NCBI GenBank assembly: GCA_963793295.1
Contig: CAWBZX010000037.1
Location: 351,320-415,319 of the forward strand
Source of the DNA: JAHDHW01 sp963793295
Lineage (GTDB): Bacteria; Bacteroidota; Bacteroidia; Chitinophagales; Saprospiraceae
Direction: 5' to 3'
DNA length: 64,000 nt
Below are positions 8,344-16,247 of the stretch, in pieces. Within the stretch, counting starts at the first letter, position 1. Every line of letters starts with the position of its first letter. A program made the translations under genes and the position numbers. The notes under the pieces are model-generated. The model saw only the letters and a list, made by a program, of their open reading frames with translations, did not search any database and was not told the DNA's origin.

Positions 8344-9138
8344 ATGAGCGAAAAGCCAACTTCGAAAGCTGCGAAGACTATGTTTGATTTAAGTGGTAAA
8401 GTAGCCATTATTACTGGAGCAAGTAAAGGGATCGGTGAGCGGATAGCTCGTGGCCTGGCGGAGTTTGGCGCCAAAGTGGTAATCAGTAGTCGAAAGCAGG
8501 AAGCCGTCGATATTGTTACAGGCGTTTTTCAAAAAGAAGGGTTGGATGCCATTGGAATTGCCTGCCATGTTGGCGATGATGCTCAATTGAAAAATCTGGT
8601 TGACAAAACCGTTGAAAAATATGGTGGTGTTGATATTTTGGTGAATAACGCAGCAACAAACCCTGTGTTTGGGCCGATAGCGGAAGCTGATGGAAATGTT
8701 TTCGATAAGATCATGAATGTCAATGTAAAAGGGCCTTTTGCACTTTGCAATTTAGTTCATCCGATTATGAAAAAACGAGGCGGTGGTTCGATTATCAATA
8801 TTGCCTCCGTAGAAGGATTGAAACCTTCTTTTGGATTGGGGCTTTACAGTGTCAGCAAAGCAGCGCTAATTATGTTAACTAAAAATCAGGCAAAGGAATG
8901 GGGTGCAGATGGTATTCGCTCAAACGCGATTTGTCCGGGGCTGGTAAAAACAAAATTTAGCTCAGCAATCTGGGAGAATGAAGCTATCCTTAAAAAAATG
9001 GAGCAACACCTTCCAGCTGGTCGAATGGCATTGCCAGATGAAATGGCAGGACTTGGTGTTTTTTTAGCTTCTGACGCCTCAAGTTATTGCACAGGGGGAG
9101 TTTATACAGCTGATGGAGGGCATATGATTGCCGGGTAA
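8344..9138 (+). CDS. SDR-family NAD(P)-dependent oxidoreductase
   Basis: A 264-residue classical short-chain dehydrogenase. The nucleotide-binding motif TGASKGIG is at 24-31, NNAA at 101-104, and the catalytic Ser155, Tyr168 and Lys172 (YSVSK) are all present. The C-terminal block ICPGLVKTKF...GGVYTADGGHM is typical of FabG-like and DHRS4-like enzymes. The substrate cannot be read from the sequence. An internal ATG at 8383 would remove a 13-residue leader of weak conservation. With the aldehyde dehydrogenase at 9674 it could act on an alcohol/aldehyde pair; the GxxExxY cassette now separates the two. Confidence 0.9.
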   Translation: MSEKPTSKAAKTMFDLSGKVAIITGASKGIGERIARGLAEFGAKVVISSRKQEAVDIVTGVFQKEGLDAIGIACHVGDDAQLKNLVDKTVEKYGGVDILVNNAATNPVFGPIAEADGNVFDKIMNVNVKGPFALCNLVHPIMKKRGGGSIINIASVEGLKPSFGLGLYSVSKAALIMLTKNQAKEWGADGIRSNAICPGLVKTKFSSAIWENEAILKKMEQHLPAGRMALPDEMAGLGVFLASDASSYCTGGVYTADGGHMIAG

Positions 9139-9142
9139 ATTT

Positions 9143-9161
9143 CGACGCTGAGGGACGCTGA
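9143..9161 (+). repeat. Left inverted repeat flanking the GxxExxY gene
   Basis: CGACGCTGAGGGACGCTGA matches the reverse complement of 9641-9660 at 17 of 19 positions. Each arm is itself a tandem pair of the octamer GACGCTGA. Confidence 0.75.
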
Positions 9162-9190
9162 TTTTTTATGATTAAGTAAGATTTTTTGAG

Positions 9191-9619
9191 ATGGATGAAA
9201 ACTATTCAAACTATTTACATACCGAAACTACAGAACAAATAATTAAAGCAGCCTATTATGTTTATAATTATTTGGGAAGTGGTTTTTTGGAAAGTGTTTA
9301 TGAAAAATCACTTGAATTAAGGTTAAAACAAATTGGTCATTCAGTCATAAGGCAAGATCCGATAAAAGTTTATTTTGAAGAAGAGCTAGTTGGTGATTTT
9401 CGAGCGGATCTGGTTGTTGATGATAAAGTTATAGTAGAATTAAAAGCAGTAGAAGATCTGCACCCTATACATGAAGTCCAATTAGTGAATTATTTGAAGG
9501 CCACCGAAATAGAAGTTGGTCTTTTGATTAATTTTGGCAATAAAATAACTATCAAAAGAAGAGTTTTTAGTAATTTTAGAAAAATCACCGAAAAAAGAAT
9601 CCCTGGCGAGAATACCTAA
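9191..9619 (+). CDS. GxxExxY protein (PD-(D/E)XK nuclease-like)
   Basis: A 142-residue protein of the GxxExxY family (TIGR04256). The signature GFLESVY is at residues 31-37, and a PD-(D/E)XK-like core follows with Asp73 (FRADLVVDD) and the E-x-K pair Glu83/Lys85 (IVELKAV). The family is widely scattered in environmental genomes, often near rRNA genes or as isolated insertions. Its role is unknown, though the nuclease-like fold is established knowledge. The gene is framed by near-perfect inverted repeats at 9143 and 9641 and separates two metabolic genes, as an inserted cassette would. Confidence 0.9.
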   Translation: MDENYSNYLHTETTEQIIKAAYYVYNYLGSGFLESVYEKSLELRLKQIGHSVIRQDPIKVYFEEELVGDFRADLVVDDKVIVELKAVEDLHPIHEVQLVNYLKATEIEVGLLINFGNKITIKRRVFSNFRKITEKRIPGENT

Positions 9620-9640
9620 AAACATAATTAATCATATCAT

Positions 9641-9660
9641 TCAGCGTCTCTCAGCGTCCT
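9641..9660 (-). repeat. Right inverted repeat flanking the GxxExxY gene
   Basis: TCAGCGTCTCTCAGCGTCCT, the inverted partner of the repeat at 9143-9161. It lies 21 bases after the GxxExxY stop codon and 13 bases before the aldehyde dehydrogenase start. Confidence 0.75.
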
Positions 9661-9673
9661 AACATATAATATT

Positions 9674-11110
9674 ATGACAACCACAAGCACCTCTTCAACA
9701 TTAAGTGGAATAAGAAAAGAAGTTGAAAGAGTTTTTAATTTACAAAAAGCCAATCAACAAAAAATAGCAAATTCTACTGCCAATGACCGCAGACGAAAAC
9801 TGGACCGTTTACATAAAGCGGTTTTAAAATATCGTCCCGAAATCAAAGAAGCATTATATAATGATTTTCGAAAGCATCCGAGTGAAGTTGATATAGGAGA
9901 GATCTATGCAGTCACTTCTGATATTAAACATACCCGAGATTATTTGTCGAGGTGGATGCGCCCAAAGCAAGTGGATACTCCAATGGCCCAGATAGGCACA
10001 AGCTCTTATGTGCATTATGAACCTAAGGGTGTCGTATTGATTATTTCACCCTGGAATTTCCCCATAAACCTTACTTTCGGACCGATGATTTCGGCAATCG
10101 CTGCCGGCAACTGTGTAATCCTAAAACCATCAGAGTATACTCCGCATGCTTCGGCGATTATGAAAAAAATTGTAAGTGAACTGTTCGATGAATCTGAGGT
10201 AGCGTTAATTGAAGGAGGTGTGGAAGCATCTACTGAATTATTAAAACTTCCTTTCAACCATATTTTCTTCACCGGGGCTCCTGAGATTGGTAAAGTCATA
10301 ATGAAAGCAGCGGCAGAACATTTGGCTTCAGTAACGCTTGAACTTGGTGGAAAATCACCTACAATTGTAGATAAGACGGCCAATCTGAATGATGCTGCAC
10401 ATCGTATTGCCTGGGGAAAATGGATCAACAACGGGCAGGTTTGTATATCACCAGATCATCTTTTTGTTCATGAAGAAGTTGCAGGTAAATTTTTGGAAAA
10501 AATAAAAGCTAAACTAAAAACATTTTACGGGGAAGACGCTTCTTCATCAAATTCCTACAATCGAATTGTAAATAACAAGCATTTTAAAAGAATAGAAAGT
10601 TATTTTGAAGATGCTCTTTCTAAAGGAGCAAAGGTCGAATATGGCGGTAAAACAGACCCTTCTCAGGATTATTTCGGGCCAACGATAATGACGAATATTT
10701 CTGATGATTCTGATCTGTCGAACAAAGAGATTTTCGGCCCCATTTTGCCTGTTCATACCTTCAGAGATTTGCAGGAAGTGATTGATAGAATCAATTCAAA
10801 TGAAAAACCGCTGGCTTTGTACATCTATAGCAGTAGCAGGAAAAATGTAAATCGAATCATCAATAATACCCGAGCTGGTGGAACCTGCGTAAATCACAAT
10901 GCCATTCACTTTTATAATAACAATCTGCCTTTTGGAGGGTCAAATAATAGTGGAATCGGTAAAGGAAACGGATATTATGGCTTTGAAGCTTTTTCTAACC
11001 CAAGAGCTATATTGAAACAATGGTCGCCAATAAGTGGCTTAGATTTGATGACGCCACCCTATACAAATTTTAAGCAAAAGCTAATCGACCTTACTATAAA
11101 ATGGCTGTAA
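9674..11110 (+). CDS. Aldehyde dehydrogenase family protein (class 3-like)
   Basis: A 478-residue NAD(P)-dependent aldehyde dehydrogenase. It shows the oxyanion/cofactor motif SPWNFPINLTFGPMISAIAAGN, KPSE at 151-154, FTGAPEIGK near 199-207, the general base Glu223 (LELGGKSP) and the nucleophile Cys257 (NNGQVCIS). The C-terminal FGGSNNSGIGKGNGYYGFEAFSN is typical of fatty aldehyde dehydrogenases, and the tail ends in a hydrophobic segment (LIDLTIKWL). The likely role is oxidising medium or long-chain aldehydes to acids. Its promoter region now contains the right repeat of the GxxExxY cassette. Confidence 0.92.
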   Translation: MTTTSTSSTLSGIRKEVERVFNLQKANQQKIANSTANDRRRKLDRLHKAVLKYRPEIKEALYNDFRKHPSEVDIGEIYAVTSDIKHTRDYLSRWMRPKQVDTPMAQIGTSSYVHYEPKGVVLIISPWNFPINLTFGPMISAIAAGNCVILKPSEYTPHASAIMKKIVSELFDESEVALIEGGVEASTELLKLPFNHIFFTGAPEIGKVIMKAAAEHLASVTLELGGKSPTIVDKTANLNDAAHRIAWGKWINNGQVCISPDHLFVHEEVAGKFLEKIKAKLKTFYGEDASSSNSYNRIVNNKHFKRIESYFEDALSKGAKVEYGGKTDPSQDYFGPTIMTNISDDSDLSNKEIFGPILPVHTFRDLQEVIDRINSNEKPLALYIYSSSRKNVNRIINNTRAGGTCVNHNAIHFYNNNLPFGGSNNSGIGKGNGYYGFEAFSNPRAILKQWSPISGLDLMTPPYTNFKQKLIDLTIKWL

Positions 11111-11252
11111 GCCAGAAGGTTAGGAGGATAAGAGATGAAGAAGCTAGAAAGTTAGAGGGATTGAACATCAAATGGTTAGGAGATTAAGAAATTAAACGGT
11201 TTGAAATTGAATGTTTTACCTCCTAACTTTCTAACCACATAACCTTCTAACC
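11111..11252. repeat. Interspersed GTTAGGAGG/GAAAGTTAGAGG repeat region
   Basis: The gap between convergent genes is built from variants of one motif: AGAAGGTTAGGAGG (11114-11127), CTAGAAAGTTAGAGG (11144-11158), GGTTAGGAG and, in opposite orientation, CCTCCTAACTTTCTAACC (11219-11236) and AACCTTCTAACC (11241-11252). The region can fold into a long imperfect hairpin and may serve as a bidirectional terminator. Related fragments occur at 33510-33545 and 38410-38525. Confidence 0.6.
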
Positions 11253-11259
11253 TTTTTCT

Positions 11260-12309
11260 CTAATTCGGCATATCTTTTAGCTTCTGGAGGTCCAGAATGG
11301 TAATCAGGCCATTTTCTATACTAATCAGTTGCTCTGATTTGAAATCTGTCAGCGTACGAATAACTGATTCTTTGGCAGTACCAACCATACTGGCTAAATC
11401 GTCTCTCTGGATAGATATTTTGGTATTTCCTTCAGGAGAACGTTCCTCCAAATCAACCAAAGCCTCAGCGACTCGCTTTCGAATGGAGTTGTAAGCCAAA
11501 CTCAATAACTGAGCTTCTTTTTCTTCAACTTCATTGGCCAGCATTTTAATGAATTTTGCCGAAAAGTCACGGTTGCCATAAAGCAGCGAGGTGAAATCAT
11601 CTTTTGGAATAAAACAGATATCAGACTCTTCCATGGTGGCCGCGTAGTCAATGTATTTAGTTCCTGCGATTAGTGGATGGTACCCGAAGAATTCACCATC
11701 AGAATAGATCTCGGTAATGTATTCTTTACCGTAGTCATTTATTTTGTAAATTTTCACCTTACCTTTTTCGATATAAAATATCTTATTGGGCAAATTGCCT
11801 TCCTGATAAAGGACTTCTTTCTTTTTAAAATGACGAATCTCTCTTTCTTCGGATAGTTTTTCTAATGCCTTTTTGCCTCTGGCTTCATCGATCAGCGTAT
11901 TTAAAGAAGCAGCAGAACCATCAAATATCTTTTTGATTCGTTGTGTTTTTTTCAGTCGAACGTCAATCGCATCGAGGAGTTCCATGTCGTCGAAGGGTTT
12001 GGTGATGTAATCATCTGCCCCGAGGTTCATTCCTCTTCGGAAGTCTGTTTTGTCTGCCTTTGCCGTTAAGAAAATAAATGGAATATCCGTTGTTTTTGGT
12101 TTTTTACTCAAAATATGCAAGACCCCAAAACCATCTAATTCGGGCATCATCACATCACAGATAATCAAGTCAGGGTTTTCTTGTAAGGCCATCTGAACGC
12201 CTACTTTTCCGTTTTCAGCCGTTATGACCTCATAATTGGAAAGCGTAAGTATTTCTGCTAAGTTTTCTCTTACATCTTGGTTGTCCTCAATCACTAATAT
12301 TTTTTGCAT
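11260..12309 (-). CDS. Response regulator fused to a Crp/Fnr-type effector (REC-cNBD-HTH)
   Basis: A 349-residue transcription factor. Residues 1-120 form a receiver domain with phospho-acceptor Asp52 (IICDVMMPELDG) and Lys104 (YITKPF). Residues about 150-270 form a cyclic-nucleotide-binding-like beta roll, and about 280-349 a Crp-type winged helix. The recognition helix contains Glu314 and Arg318 (AKESVIRTL), the residues that read TGA half-sites in Crp/Fnr proteins. The beta roll (GEFFGYHPLIAGTKY) lacks the Glu and Arg that bind cAMP phosphate, so phosphorylation rather than cAMP is the likely signal. Its ATG overlaps the stop of the sensor kinase gene by one base (TAATG), implying translational coupling. 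It is the best candidate to bind the paired dyads at 13646, 19431 and 23395. Confidence 0.92.
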   Translation of the reverse strand: MQKILVIEDNQDVRENLAEILTLSNYEVITAENGKVGVQMALQENPDLIICDVMMPELDGFGVLHILSKKPKTTDIPFIFLTAKADKTDFRRGMNLGADDYITKPFDDMELLDAIDVRLKKTQRIKKIFDGSAASLNTLIDEARGKKALEKLSEEREIRHFKKKEVLYQEGNLPNKIFYIEKGKVKIYKINDYGKEYITEIYSDGEFFGYHPLIAGTKYIDYAATMEESDICFIPKDDFTSLLYGNRDFSAKFIKMLANEVEEKEAQLLSLAYNSIRKRVAEALVDLEERSPEGNTKISIQRDDLASMVGTAKESVIRTLTDFKSEQLISIENGLITILDLQKLKDMPN

Positions 12310-13595
12310 TATGTATTTTTTAAAGGAATAATTATTGAAAAAGTAGATCCTTTATATTCTTCACTTTCGAAACTCACCGTACCTTTCATCAATTCCACAT
12401 ATTGTTTTACGATATTTAATCCAAGTCCGGTACCTTGAATATTCATAGAGTTGGATGCTCTAAAGAAACGTCCAAACAAGTGTTGTTGTTCAGATTCCGG
12501 AATACCAATGCCTTGATCTATGATTTGAATATGGAGATATTGGTTTGTAATAGTATATCTGCATGTGATTTTTGTACCTTCTTCTGAATATTTTGAGGCA
12601 TTGGTAAGTAAATTAAAAAGTACATTTTTTAAGACTCTTTGATCCAGATACACGATCGTCTCTGGCAGTTCGTCTTCAAATTTAATGTATTGTCCGGGCT
12701 TTAACAAACCTTGTATTTCATCAACCGTTTCTTTACAGAATTGGCTGATTTCAAATTCAGTGGGTTGGTATTCAATTTTTCCTTCTTCCAATTTGCTTAA
12801 TGAAAGGAAATCATTGAGTATTCCGGTAAGGTTATTAACAGCTGACTTTATACGATTAATATGTTTTTCGCGATGTTCCTGATTTTCACTTTGGGTATAA
12901 CGCCCGATGATGGAAGCGGAAGACAAAATGGTACTGAGCGGAGTCCGAAACTCATGGGATGCCATTGAAACGAATCTGGTTTTTAGCTCGCTGAGTTCAA
13001 TTTCTTTTTGCAGAGCGATTCTAAGCTCAACTTCACTTTGGCGAAGTGCTTCTTCTATGTTTTCACGTTCCATGATTTCATTTTCGAGCTTCTGGTTGGT
13101 TTCCAGCAATTTGTTGACCGCCTCTGAAAGTTTTTCGGTTCGCTCTTCTACAATCAACTCTAGCTCTTCATTTAATAGCTTGAATTTTTTTTCCGCATTT
13201 TTTACGTCCGAAAGATCATGGACTATTCCGGTGTAAATCGTCCTTGTGTTTAGTTTTACTTCACTTACGGCTAGTCGCATCGGGAAAGTCGTTCCATCTT
13301 TTCTTTTTCCGGTGACTTCTCTGCCTATTCCTATAATTTTAGGATTCCGTGTTTTTTGATAATTTTCAAGGTATTGATCGTGAGCCGAATGATCTGGCTC
13401 AGGCATGAGTATACTTACGTTATTTCCGATGACTTCTTCCGCTGAAAATCCAAATAGTTTTGCTGCAGCTGAATTCAGAGATTCTATAATTCCCAGGTGG
13501 TTAATTGTGATGATTCCATCAATTGCAGTTTCGAAGATAGCCTCTAATTTTTTGGCATCTTCTGAATATTTGCCTGTGTGAATTTTCGTATCCAA
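12309..13595 (-). CDS. FixL-like soluble PAS sensor histidine kinase (probable heme oxygen sensor)
   Basis: A 428-residue protein without membrane segments. A PAS domain (about 15-130) aligns without gaps to the heme pocket of rhizobial FixL, as I recall that sequence: His72 (SAHDQYLENY) corresponds to the proximal heme ligand and Arg92 (IIGIGREVTGKRKDGTTFP) to the distal Arg that senses oxygen. A coiled coil (about 135-205) leads to a HisKA domain with phospho-acceptor His214 (MASHEFRTPL). The ATPase domain has the N box (NVLFNLLTNASKYS), DQGIGIP and GTGLGLNIVKQY. The response-regulator gene follows with a TAATG overlap. Heme binding is inferred from conserved ligands and spacing, not shown. 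Confidence 0.9.
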   Translation of the reverse strand: MDTKIHTGKYSEDAKKLEAIFETAIDGIITINHLGIIESLNSAAAKLFGFSAEEVIGNNVSILMPEPDHSAHDQYLENYQKTRNPKIIGIGREVTGKRKDGTTFPMRLAVSEVKLNTRTIYTGIVHDLSDVKNAEKKFKLLNEELELIVEERTEKLSEAVNKLLETNQKLENEIMERENIEEALRQSEVELRIALQKEIELSELKTRFVSMASHEFRTPLSTILSSASIIGRYTQSENQEHREKHINRIKSAVNNLTGILNDFLSLSKLEEGKIEYQPTEFEISQFCKETVDEIQGLLKPGQYIKFEDELPETIVYLDQRVLKNVLFNLLTNASKYSEEGTKITCRYTITNQYLHIQIIDQGIGIPESEQQHLFGRFFRASNSMNIQGTGLGLNIVKQYVELMKGTVSFESEEYKGSTFSIIIPLKNT

Positions 13596-13645
13596 AATGT
13601 TAAAATTTATAATGCAAGGTATTAAAAAATAACAAATTTAGATGC

Positions 13646-13680
13646 ATGACAAAAGTCATTATTTAGTTTGACTATCGTCA
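13646..13680. promoter_or_regulatory. Paired TGAC-N4-GTCA operators between the sensor kinase and the CBS/Usp operon
   Basis: ATGACAAAAGTCAT (13646-13659) and TGACTATCGTCA (13669-13680) are perfect dyads of Crp/Fnr type with centres at 13652.5 and 13674.5, 22 bp apart. They lie between divergent genes, 66 bases from the ATG at 13752 on one side and 50 from the kinase start at 13595 on the other. -7 elements here are weak: TACCTTGC on the minus strand at 13614-13621, and an AATTGC sequence near 13706 on the plus strand. Confidence 0.75.
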
Positions 13681-13751
13681 CCGAGCATTAGAACAGTTCT
13701 TGAGAAATTGCGTATAGAAGAATTTATTAATTTAATCATAAAAAGACAATT

Positions 13752-14186
13752 ATGGATATTCTTGCACCTGTATCAACGATTATGACTAAAAAGTTATTAA
13801 CCGCTAACCCAGAAGATAAACTTTCTGAAATAAAAAAAATTTTTGATAAACATAAAATACACCATATACCGATAGTTCGCTATAAGAGTATTGTCGGAAT
13901 AGTAAGTAAAACAGACTTGTTGTACTTTCTCAAAGGAGTCAGTTATGACAGTGGATACGAAGATATGCTTAACGAAGCTCGTTTGAATAATTATACTGCT
14001 GAAGAAATCATGACTACTGGTCTTGCAAAAGTATCTTCAAATGAACGGATAGGGGTAGCCGTTGAAGTTTTTAAAGAAAATTTATTCCATGCGATACCTG
14101 TTGTTGATGATGGTGAGTTAGTAGGAATTCTTACTACTTATGACATTATTCGTTCGCTTTCTTTGAAAAATCAAAAAACGGTGTAG
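13752..14186 (+). CDS. CBS-pair domain protein
   Basis: A 144-residue protein made only of two CBS domains (about 6-57 and 82-134). Each begins with the IMT motif (STIMTKK, EEIMTTG) and ends in IVSKTDLL or ILTTYDIIR. CBS pairs bind adenosine nucleotides and act as energy sensors; stand-alone pairs often change the activity of partner proteins. It is the first gene of a tight series leading into three universal stress protein genes (gap 45 bases) and lies downstream of the paired dyads at 13646. Two further CBS proteins of the same layout are at 20862 and 21338. Confidence 0.92.
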   Translation: MDILAPVSTIMTKKLLTANPEDKLSEIKKIFDKHKIHHIPIVRYKSIVGIVSKTDLLYFLKGVSYDSGYEDMLNEARLNNYTAEEIMTTGLAKVSSNERIGVAVEVFKENLFHAIPVVDDGELVGILTTYDIIRSLSLKNQKTV

Positions 14187-14231
14187 TTGATCTGATCAGA
14201 ATATTTGAAATTAAAGGGTTAAAAGGGTGAA

Positions 14232-15332
14232 ATGAAAAGAATTCAGTTACTTGGATTAGAAGATAATCGGCATAAAGGAATGCTTGAAATGTTGAAAAAG
14301 GCGATGGAGTCTCTTTCAGTAGATGCTGATGTGGAGGAAATTACTGATATCGAAACATTTCTCAAGTATAATTTGATCAGAGTACCTGCAATAACGATAG
14401 ACGGAAATATTATTTTTCACCATAATAACCATGAACTTGAATTAGATGAATTGAAAGCTCTTTTGCGAAAGTACTTTTCAAATCAATTTATTATGGAAAA
14501 TATTCTTGTACCAACGGATTTTTCTAAAACCTCAAAAGGGGCGTATCAGTATGCACTTCATTTAGCCGAATATTTTAATTCGAGCATTAAAGTGGTACAT
14601 GTTTATCATCCATCTTATTCTCCTGGTTATCCGATTGGAGCCAATGCAAGTGTACTAATGATTGAACCGAAGCGGGAATTGATGAAAAAGTTTATTCATC
14701 AAGAGCATAAAGGAGAAGATTCGGTCAATACATTGATCGATGTCAGTGACGAAATAATCAGTGGTTTTGCAGCAGAAGAAATCATCCGAATCTCTAAAAC
14801 AGAAGAGATTGATTTGATAGTCATGGGTACAACCGGTGACAACACGATTTTGGAAAAAGTTTTTGGAAGTATATCATCTGATGTTTCAAAACATGCGCGC
14901 TGTCCGATATTGTTGGTTCCCAACGGAGCAAAATTTAAATCATACCGGAATATTGCTTATGCCAGTAATTTTGAAAAAATTGATAGCGATACTATGGAAA
15001 AAATAGTCGATTTTGCTGGACGATTTTCTGCAGGTATTCATTTGGTTGATGTTCATGAAAACAAAGAAGCAGGTCGCTATAAAGTGACTGAGCAGCTACT
15101 GGAGCAACAATTAAACGAAAAATTACCAAAGCTTGAATTTAAGATGGCTGAAGTAGAAAGCAGTACGGTTTGGGAGGGACTTAACGAATACGCGGACAAC
15201 AATGAAGTAGATCTTCTTGTAATGGTCACCAAGCACAGAAAAATATGGGAAAATCTGCTTCATAGAAGTGTTACACGCCAGGTTGCTGTTCATTCGAAGC
15301 TTCCAATTTTTATTTTACACGTTGATGAGTGA
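14232..15332 (+). CDS. Tandem universal stress protein with cysteine-less thioredoxin-like N-terminal domain
   Basis: A 366-residue protein. Residues 1-85 (RIQLLGLE...DADVEEITDIETFLKYNLIRVPAITIDGNIIF) resemble the thioredoxin_3/redox-active disulfide 2 family, but the CxxC position is occupied by LEDNRHK, so no dithiol is available. Two Usp domains follow (about 89-225 and 230-366). The first keeps the G-2x-G-9x-G-S ATP-binding motif (MGTTGDNTILEKVFGSIS); the second is degenerate. An internal ATG (MENILVPTDFS, residue 89) could give a conventional Usp, but the upstream frame has good coding character. It belongs to the CBS-Usp-Usp-Usp operon. Confidence 0.88.
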   Translation: MKRIQLLGLEDNRHKGMLEMLKKAMESLSVDADVEEITDIETFLKYNLIRVPAITIDGNIIFHHNNHELELDELKALLRKYFSNQFIMENILVPTDFSKTSKGAYQYALHLAEYFNSSIKVVHVYHPSYSPGYPIGANASVLMIEPKRELMKKFIHQEHKGEDSVNTLIDVSDEIISGFAAEEIIRISKTEEIDLIVMGTTGDNTILEKVFGSISSDVSKHARCPILLVPNGAKFKSYRNIAYASNFEKIDSDTMEKIVDFAGRFSAGIHLVDVHENKEAGRYKVTEQLLEQQLNEKLPKLEFKMAEVESSTVWEGLNEYADNNEVDLLVMVTKHRKIWENLLHRSVTRQVAVHSKLPIFILHVDE

Positions 15333-15368
15333 AAAATTGTTTTTTGAAATCTTTAAAAAAAGAATAGA

Positions 15369-16199
15369 ATGAAAACGATAATTGTTCCTGTAGATTTTTC
15401 GAAAGTTGCACATAATGCTTATTTGTTTGCACGCGAATTGGCTGGATTTTTTAAATACAAACTAAAAGTAGTTCACGTTTACGGAGGGGAGTTAAATGCT
15501 ATGGAACGCCTGGCTCTTCAATCCGGTGATACTCCATTCAATTATCTGTTGAGTAAACTCAACAACTTTGTCAATGACATTGAGGACAAAGGAAATGTGA
15601 TGACAAAAGTTGAAGTTGAAATTTTGGAAGGAAGGGTTGTAAAGAAAATCGTCGAATTGTCCAAGCAAGAAGAAACCGCAATGGTCATTGCCGGGACGGA
15701 AGGACACTACAATTGGCTGGAGCAATTAGCAGGAAGTATTACCTCAAAATTAGCTCAAAGAGCCGGATGTCCAGTGTTATTAGTTCCTAAAGGCATCAAA
15801 TACAAGCCATTCGAAAATATGTTGTATGCCAGCGATTTTTCTTCCGCTGATGAAAAAATGATCTTAAAGTTTATTGATTTAGCTAATCAATTTGGTGCAA
15901 GTCTTCATTTTATTCATATAGAAGATGAAGATGATGTTGACTTTTCTGAAATCGAAGATTCGCTCTTTAATTTACTTTTCAAAGATGGAGACCCTACGTT
16001 TTCTTTCAATATGGTTTCCATCAATGGAGTTGATGTAATAAGCGGACTCAACCAATACGCTGAAGAAAATAAAGTCGATTTGATTGTTTTGGTAAACCGC
16101 CATCGTGCCTATATTGACAATTTGCTTGGATTAAGTACCACTCGTCAGTTGGCAATGGATACTAATTATCCGTTGATGATCTATCATTTTGAAGCTTAA
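15369..16199 (+). CDS. Tandem-domain universal stress protein
   Basis: A 276-residue cytoplasmic protein with two Usp domains (about 1-140 and 145-276). The first starts MKTIIVPVDFS and carries the ATP-binding motif GTEGHYNWLEQLAGSI (G-2x-G-9x-G-S); the second (ENMLYASDFSSADEK) lacks it. Usp proteins accumulate during starvation, hypoxia and redox stress. The gene is third in the series beginning with the CBS gene at 13752, with 36 bases to the previous stop, so it is probably co-transcribed under the dyads at 13646-13680. Confidence 0.93.
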   Translation: MKTIIVPVDFSKVAHNAYLFARELAGFFKYKLKVVHVYGGELNAMERLALQSGDTPFNYLLSKLNNFVNDIEDKGNVMTKVEVEILEGRVVKKIVELSKQEETAMVIAGTEGHYNWLEQLAGSITSKLAQRAGCPVLLVPKGIKYKPFENMLYASDFSSADEKMILKFIDLANQFGASLHFIHIEDEDDVDFSEIEDSLFNLLFKDGDPTFSFNMVSINGVDVISGLNQYAEENKVDLIVLVNRHRAYIDNLLGLSTTRQLAMDTNYPLMIYHFEA

Positions 16200-16247
16200 G
16201 TTTGTACATTTAAAATTCATTTTCAAACCTAACGTGATACAAAAACT

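Noticed and set aside
10015..10431. 138-codon antisense frame inside the aldehyde dehydrogenase gene
   Set aside because: The plus-strand gene has all catalytic residues; the antisense frame is a codon-bias shadow.
14187..14231. TTGATCTGATCA sequence before the thioredoxin-Usp gene as a further operator
   Set aside because: The half-site spacing differs from the four-base spacer of the paired dyads, there is only one copy, and the gene is better explained as part of the upstream operon.
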